From Candidatus Cacconaster scatequi (GTDB lineage Bacteria > Bacteroidota > Bacteroidia > Bacteroidales > UBA932), in NCBI GenBank assembly GCA_018065305.1, contig JAGHTO010000018.1, positions 1 to 34,705 of the forward strand: a DNA stretch of 34,705 bases. Direction: 5' to 3'. Each line of letters opens with the position of its first letter. Position 1 is the first letter of the stretch. Of this stretch, positions 31,016 through 34,705 are shown one piece after another. The notes beneath the pieces are model-generated. The model was given only the letters and a program-made list of their open reading frames with translations. It did no database searches and was not told the origin of the DNA. The translations under genes and the position numbers were made by a program.

Positions 31016-32095
31016 ATGGCAGACAAAATAAAAATCGGAATTACCCAGGGTGATACCAATGGTATTGGATATGAGGTGATTATCAAGGCTTTGTCAGATG
31101 CAAGGATACTTGATATGTGTATTCCCGTCGTGTATGGGTCTTCACGCTTTTTCGGCATTCACCGGAAGTTCGTTCCGGAAACGGATCAGGTGACCACCAA
31201 TGTCATCAACTCGGCGGAAGATGCCCGTCCGAAGAGGATAAACATCATAAATGCGGTTCCCGAAAACCTCGCAATCGAGATAGGGCAGCCGACGGCAGAC
31301 GGAGCCAAGGCGGCCATATTGGCGCTTGAGGCAGCGGTGGCGGACGCCCGCAGGGGCGCGATTGACGCAATAGTTACAGCTCCGATCAACAAACATACCG
31401 TTGCGGAGCAGGGGTTCGGATTTCCGGGGCACACGGAATATTTCATCGACAGGTTCGGCGCAAAGGACGGACTGATGCTGCTGTGCTCTTCTGATTTCCG
31501 CATAGGGGTGGTGACAAATCATCTTCCCTTGTCAAAAGTCAGCAAGGCCTTGACCAAGGAGCTGATTCTCAGCAAGACAAGGCTGATGAACACCTCTCTG
31601 ATTCACGATTTCGGCCGTGACAGGCCGAAGATAGCCCTGCTGAGCCTCAATCCTCATTCCGGGGACGGCGGCTCTCTCGGCACTGAGGAGACGGATGTCA
31701 TAATTCCGGCCATAGAGGCTGCCAAGCAGGAGGGAATACTCGCATTCGGACCGTACTCGCCGGATGGATTCTTCGGAACGTTCGCCCTGAGAAAATTCGA
31801 CGGTGTGCTTGCAATGTATCACGACCAGGGCCTCATACCTTTCAAGGTTCTCGCTTTTGACGGCGGTGTTAACTATACGGCGGGCCTTCCCATCGTGCGC
31901 ACCTCTCCTGACCACGGCACCGGATATGACATTGCCGGCAAGTGCAAGGCGAATCCCGGGTCGATGATATCCGCGATATACAGTGCAGTGGATTTCTGCC
32001 ACAGCAGGAAAAAATATGCTGAAATCAGTGCGAATCCGCTGGAGATAAAACATTTCGAGGGTCCCCGGTACGAGCGTACCATAATGCCCGAATGA
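31016..32095 (+). CDS. pdxA: 4-hydroxythreonine-4-phosphate dehydrogenase
   Basis: Cytosolic NAD-dependent enzyme that oxidises 4-phosphohydroxy-L-threonine for condensation with DXP by PdxJ in pyridoxal-phosphate synthesis. At 359 aa it is a little longer than E. coli PdxA (~329). The divalent-metal ligands are His169 (VTNHL), His214 (NPHSGDGG) and His269 (MYHDQGL), matching E. coli His166, His211 and His266. The N-terminal GITQGDTNGIG, the TAPINKH stretch and the SPDHGTGYDIAGK C-terminal motif are all present. It is first in an operon with rnhA (ATGA overlap) and pgi. Its co-substrate pathway depends on the dxs product also encoded here. Confidence 0.97.
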   Translation: MADKIKIGITQGDTNGIGYEVIIKALSDARILDMCIPVVYGSSRFFGIHRKFVPETDQVTTNVINSAEDARPKRINIINAVPENLAIEIGQPTADGAKAAILALEAAVADARRGAIDAIVTAPINKHTVAEQGFGFPGHTEYFIDRFGAKDGLMLLCSSDFRIGVVTNHLPLSKVSKALTKELILSKTRLMNTSLIHDFGRDRPKIALLSLNPHSGDGGSLGTEETDVIIPAIEAAKQEGILAFGPYSPDGFFGTFALRKFDGVLAMYHDQGLIPFKVLAFDGGVNYTAGLPIVRTSPDHGTGYDIAGKCKANPGSMISAIYSAVDFCHSRKKYAEISANPLEIKHFEGPRYERTIMPE

Positions 32096-32562
32096 CAAGA
32101 CCTCCCATAACCATTTACACGGACGGGGCCTGCAGCGGGAATCCCGGTCCCGGAGGGTTCGGGGTCGTGATGAGTTGTGCGGGTCTGGAAAAGGTCATTT
32201 CTGCCGGTTACAGGTGCACTACCAACAACAGAATGGAACTTCTGGCCGTTATTACAGGTCTTGAGGCCATCAGATGGGAAAGGGCTGAAGTGGTCGTATG
32301 GAGCGATTCTTCATACGTCGTGGATGCCGTTGAGAAAGGATGGGTGTTCGGATGGGAGGCCAAGGGATTCGTAAAGAAGGCGAATGAGGATTTGTGGCGG
32401 CGTTTTCTGCCGGTGTTCAGGAAGCACGATGTCCGTTTCCGGTGGATTCGGGGCCATAACGGCCATCCCCAGAACGAGCGGTGCGACCGTCTGGCCGTTG
32501 CCGCCGCAGCGGCTCCCGATCTCCTGACGGACGAGGAATATGAAAGAATAAATAAACCATAA
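32092..32562 (+). CDS. rnhA: Ribonuclease HI
   Basis: Cleaves the RNA strand of RNA-DNA hybrids (R-loops, primers). The 156-aa length is standard. The four catalytic carboxylates are Asp11 (YTDGACSGNPG), Glu49 (NNRMEL), Asp72 (WSDSSYV) and Asp132 (NERCDRLA), with the catalytic His125 in GHNGHPQNE. The basic handle region (EAKGFVKKANEDLW) is present. The ATG overlaps the pdxA stop as ATGA, and pgi follows after 5 nt, so it is translated as part of the operon although its function is unrelated. Confidence 0.98.
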   Translation: MTRPPITIYTDGACSGNPGPGGFGVVMSCAGLEKVISAGYRCTTNNRMELLAVITGLEAIRWERAEVVVWSDSSYVVDAVEKGWVFGWEAKGFVKKANEDLWRRFLPVFRKHDVRFRWIRGHNGHPQNERCDRLAVAAAAAPDLLTDEEYERINKP

Positions 32563-32567
32563 TTGCT

Positions 32568-33899
32568 ATGATTAAAATCAATTTGAAAGGCTGTGAGCCG
32601 TTCGTAAACAAATCCGAATTTGAAAAATATCTTGAAAAGGCCGTAGCGGCGCATAAGGTGCTGGAGGACGGCACCGGCGCTGGCAGCGATTTCATCGGCT
32701 GGAGGCATCTTCCTTCCGCCACCACTGCGGAGGAACTGGAAGATTATCTGAAGGTTGTCAAACTTTGGAAGGACAAGGGGGTCAATCTTGTGGTCGTGAT
32801 AGGAATAGGCGGTTCATATCTCGGCGCGAAGGCCGCCATTGATGCGCTCAGCCACAGTTTTGCAAGTCAGATGGAGAGCGAGGCTCCCCGCATCGTCTTT
32901 GCCGGCAACAATCTGAGCGAGGATTATCTGGCGGAACTGATGGATCTCGTGCAAATCCGCAACACCGCCTGCGTGGTCATTTCAAAGAGCGGCACCACCA
33001 CCGAACCTGCGGTTGCTTTCCGCCTGATTAAGAGTTATATAGAAGAGAAATACGGAAAGGCGCAGGCGAAGGAGAGAATAATCGCCGTGACCGACAAGGC
33101 GCGCGGAGCTCTCAAGTCACTTTCAAACCAGGAGGGTTATAAGACATACGTCATCGAGGACAACATCGGTGGACGTTACAGTGTCCTGACACCGGTCGGG
33201 CTGCTTCCAATCGCACTTGCAGGTTTCGACGTGGCAGCTATGATAAAGGGTGCGAAGGATGCCGAGGAGGCATTGATGGATGCCTCCGTGAACAATCCGG
33301 CGGTTCAGTATGCCGCAATGAGGAATGCCTTGTATGACAATGGCAAGCACGTTGAAATTCTGGCCAGTTTCAATCCCAAGATGCAGTATGTCGGGGAGTG
33401 GTTCAAGCAGCTGTTCGGCGAAAGCGAAGGAAAGGACGGCAAGGGCATTTACCCCGCTTCCGTGATTTTCACGACCGACCTTCATTCGATGGGCCAGTAT
33501 ATACAGGAGGGCCTCAGGGAGATTTTCGAGACTGTCATCACCGTGGCCAACGCAAAGCGCAGCGTAGTCATCGGCAGTGACAGCCAGAATCTTGACAATC
33601 TGAACTTCCTGGCCGGAAAGAATGTTGAATTCTGCAACAGGATGGCACAAAAGGGAACTTTCCTGGCACACGTTGACGGTGGGGTCCCCAATATCGAGAT
33701 TACAATCGACACGATTGACGAGTACAATATGGGCCAGTTGTTCTTTTTCTTCGAGAAGGTTTGCGGAATCAGCGCGTACGTGCTGGGAATCAATCCGTTC
33801 AACCAGCCCGGCGTAGAAGCTTACAAGAAGAATATGTTCGCTCTTCTCGAGAAACCGGGTTACGAGGAAGCCACCGCCGCCATCAAGAAAAGACTGTAA
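32568..33899 (+). CDS. pgi: Glucose-6-phosphate isomerase
   Basis: Interconverts glucose-6-phosphate and fructose-6-phosphate in glycolysis and gluconeogenesis. At 443 aa it belongs to the short bacterial form common in Firmicutes and Bacteroidota, not the ~550-aa E. coli form. Signatures: the SIS-fold phosphate-binding loops IGIGGSYLGAKA and ISKSGTTTEP, the PGI signature GGRYSVLTPVGLLPIA, the catalytic Glu region MGQYIQEGLREIFET, and the C-terminal INPFNQPGVEAYK, in which the Lys is the ring-opening residue in homologues. It is last in the pdxA-rnhA-pgi operon, followed by a weak hairpin and then a 700-nt non-coding stretch. Confidence 0.97.
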   Translation: MIKINLKGCEPFVNKSEFEKYLEKAVAAHKVLEDGTGAGSDFIGWRHLPSATTAEELEDYLKVVKLWKDKGVNLVVVIGIGGSYLGAKAAIDALSHSFASQMESEAPRIVFAGNNLSEDYLAELMDLVQIRNTACVVISKSGTTTEPAVAFRLIKSYIEEKYGKAQAKERIIAVTDKARGALKSLSNQEGYKTYVIEDNIGGRYSVLTPVGLLPIALAGFDVAAMIKGAKDAEEALMDASVNNPAVQYAAMRNALYDNGKHVEILASFNPKMQYVGEWFKQLFGESEGKDGKGIYPASVIFTTDLHSMGQYIQEGLREIFETVITVANAKRSVVIGSDSQNLDNLNFLAGKNVEFCNRMAQKGTFLAHVDGGVPNIEITIDTIDEYNMGQLFFFFEKVCGISAYVLGINPFNQPGVEAYKKNMFALLEKPGYEEATAAIKKRL

Positions 33900-33905
33900 T
33901 TTTTG

Positions 33906-33922
33906 CCGCCTAAAAATGGCGG
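33906..33922 (+). terminator. Weak hairpin after pgi
   Basis: CCGCC (33906-33910) pairs with GGCGG (33918-33922) across a TAAAAAT loop, 6 nt after the pgi stop. It is followed by ATTGTCTATT and not a clean T-run, so it is only a possible terminator; the larger repeat at 33926-34033 may do the job. Confidence 0.4.
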
Positions 33923-33925
33923 ATT

Positions 33926-34033
33926 GTCTATTACTTGAAAGGACCTAAGCACCCGCGCTTAATAGCGGGAGGGGCCCACAAGCGCAGCGCAGTGGGAGGG
34001 TGAGCGAAGCGAAGTCCGACTCAAGTAATAGAC
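33926..34033. repeat. Composite inverted-repeat element (108 bp)
   Basis: Perfect 13-bp arms GTCTATTACTTGA (33926-33938) and TCAAGTAATAGAC (34021-34033) enclose three further nested elements. GGAC (33941-33944) pairs with GTCC (34014-34017), CCCGC/GCGGG forms a hairpin at 33952-33969, and CCCAC/GTGGG forms a hairpin at 33975-33996. The interior repeats GGGAGGGG, GGGAGGGT and GCGAAGCGAAG. This could be a structured RNA, a bidirectional terminator or a REP/MITE-type intergenic repeat; no coding is seen. Nothing in the window repeats it. Confidence 0.6.
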
Positions 34034-34179
34034 AGGAGCCCAAAGCGCAAACAACAACGGAACGAGCCTTGTCCTAACAACATCCGCGAGTGTTGCAAAT
34101 CATCTGCTCAGGTCTATCCGCAAGCCCACCTTTTGGGATTAAAACAGGCCTTTCTCCATCCCTCCGCTCAAAAATTCAT

Positions 34180-34385
34180 AGTCCGCGGCTGGAAAATCGC
34201 CATTTTCGATCCCGCCACCGGGTTTGGGGTTGATAATTGCGGCAAAGTCGCGAGGGGCTCGCAGCAGGCATTTTGATGCCTGCGGCCCGAAGCAGCAGGG
34301 CTTTAGCCCGCCGTCGAGACTCAGCCGCGGACTTCGGGGCAGCGCCCCGCATAGAAAGACGCTGTCCGGTCGCAATATCAACCCC
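34180..34385. repeat. Nested, interleaved inverted repeats with serial tight hairpins
   Basis: A 12-bp pair (34180-34191 with 34322-34333, AGTCCGCGGCTG/CAGCCGCGGACT) and a 15/16-nt pair with one bulge (34226-34241 with 34371-34385, GGGGTTGATAATTGCG/CGCAATATCAACCCC) interlock. Within them are short perfect hairpins: GAAAAT-CGCC-ATTTTC (34192-34207), GCGAG-GGG-CTCGC (34250-34262), GCAGGCAT-TTTG-ATGCCTGC (34264-34283), GGGC-TTTA-GCCC (34298-34309) and CGGGGC-AGC-GCCCCG (34335-34349). ACGCGAG-TCA-CTCGCGT follows at 34417-34433. The region lacks a credible gene; an 86-codon minus-strand frame (34139-34399) has no recognised motif. It makes up most of the gene-free stretch 33900-34638. Confidence 0.6.
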
Positions 34386-34483
34386 GAACTACTGCGCACC
34401 CCTCACTTTTCGCCATACGCGAGTCACTCGCGTCCGTGCAACTTTTTAGCGGGAATTTTTTAACGCTGATTTTTCCAACAAAT

Positions 34484-34522
34484 CGTAAATCTTCACCCGA
34501 TTATATGATTTACGTTTTTTTT
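34484..34522 (+). terminator. Terminator-like hairpin with T8 tract
   Basis: CGTAAATC (34484-34491) pairs with GATTTACG (34507-34514) across a 15-nt loop and is followed directly by eight T residues. It is AT-rich, so weak, but the T-run is strong. It would end a plus-strand transcript from the structured region before the hicA promoter. Confidence 0.5.
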
Positions 34523-34592
34523 GTAAGAGAAATTTCCTATCCTTGTCCCGTCAAAACAGGGTAATGCTTCCTGAAAGCAATATTGCAAACAC

Positions 34593-34609
34593 ACCATAAA
34601 AAAAATGGT
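34593..34609. promoter_or_regulatory. Candidate operator palindrome upstream of hicA
   Basis: ACCAT-N7-ATGGT lies 17 nt before the hicA -7 box, over the expected -33 position. A second perfect palindrome, GCAATATTGC, is at 34577-34586. HicB antitoxins are known to autoregulate by binding palindromes in their promoters; that either site plays this role is inference. Confidence 0.35.
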
Positions 34610-34626
34610 TTTGATATAATGTTTTA

Positions 34627-34634
34627 TATCTTTG
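34627..34634 (+). promoter_or_regulatory. -7 box of hicA (leaderless configuration)
   Basis: TATCTTTG (TANNTTTG) ends 4 nt before the ATG at 34639, the same spacing as in dxs, the GH106-like gene and the GNAT-like gene. Confidence 0.6.
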
Positions 34635-34638
34635 TCTA

Positions 34639-34705
34639 ATGAAACGATACAAGGTGAGTGAAGTTCTCAAAAAACTACGTGAAGATGGATGGTATCAAGT
34701 ATCAC
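34639..34705 (+). CDS. hicA: HicA-family mRNA interferase toxin (5' part only)
   Basis: Only the first 22 codons are in the window (MKRYKVSEVLKKLREDGWYQ, then VS); the rest is cut by the window edge. The pattern K-V-x-x-x-L-x-K-L-x-x-x-G-W matches the N-terminal helix and beta strand of HicA toxins, small dsRBD-fold RNases that cleave mRNA; the catalytic His, usually in GSHxQF soon after this point, lies outside. A hicB antitoxin gene would be expected just downstream. It follows a palindrome-rich promoter. Confidence 0.75.
   Translation, partial: MKRYKVSEVLKKLREDGWYQVS

Noticed and set aside
33926-34033. Retron msr-msd with flanking a1/a2 repeats
   Set aside because: The 13-bp arms are suggestive, but no reverse transcriptase follows; the next gene is hicA-like.
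34139-34399. An 86-codon minus-strand frame in the hairpin-rich region, and overlapping plus-strand frames
   Set aside because: No promoter or known motif, and the DNA is dominated by inverted repeats. It could be annotated as a hypothetical protein, but coding is not supported.
33900-34640. CRISPR array
   Set aside because: The repeats are inverted and non-periodic, with no direct repeats separated by equal spacers.

Overview
The window reads as a chromosomal segment of a gut-type Bacteroidales (phylum Bacteroidota). The evidence is the F-type ATP synthase operon in the order atpD-C-B-E-F-H-A-G with a signal-peptide-bearing AtpB and a short epsilon subunit, repeated Bacteroidota-type -7 promoter boxes (TANNTTTG) in front of almost every transcription unit, little sign of Shine-Dalgarno sequences, many exported glycoside hydrolases (GH78, GH106, GH97 and a DUF4964/DUF4965 glutaminase-like protein), a Tat-exported Gfo/Idh/MocA oxidoreductase, and a TonB-receptor-like outer-membrane barrel. 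Family or genus cannot be fixed from the sequence alone; Rikenellaceae or Cryptobacteroides-like lineages are plausible.

Layout: (1) 1-2240 holds tRNA-Thr(UGU), a perfect 30-bp inverted repeat, and dxs (MEP pathway). (2) 2240-5001 holds two tandem paralogous 12-TM MFS carriers that look MFSD1-like. (3) 4958-11483 is the whole ATP synthase operon on the minus strand, tightly coupled by 1-, 4- and 26-nt overlaps. (4) 11546-19973 is a glycan-degrading block: GH78 rhamnosidase, tRNA-Pro(AGG) with a strong terminator, a DUF4965 glutaminase-like lipoprotein and, divergently, a GH106-like lipoprotein. (5) 19982-22069 is an ispF-resB-ccsA operon (isoprenoid precursor enzyme plus System II cytochrome c maturation). 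(6) 22102-23939 holds a divergent pair, an acetyltransferase-like protein and a TrpB2-type PLP enzyme. (7) 23940-28934 is a three-gene exported operon: Tat oxidoreductase, HEAT-like repeat protein, GH97. (8) 28995-30938 is a TonB-receptor-like barrel. (9) 31016-33899 is a pdxA-rnhA-pgi operon. (10) 33900-34638 is a non-coding stretch full of inverted repeats, followed by the first 22 codons of a hicA-type toxin cut by the window edge.

Together these are housekeeping units (energy, isoprenoids, vitamin B6, glycolysis) interleaved with periplasmic glycan-processing units that have no SusC/SusD pair. Two architectural themes stand out. In four unrelated genes the -7 box ends exactly 4 nt before the start codon, which predicts leaderless mRNAs. 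In all four divergent intergenic gaps the two opposed -7 boxes lie only 12-31 bp apart. The most system-like accessory locus is the oxidoreductase-HEAT-GH97 operon.
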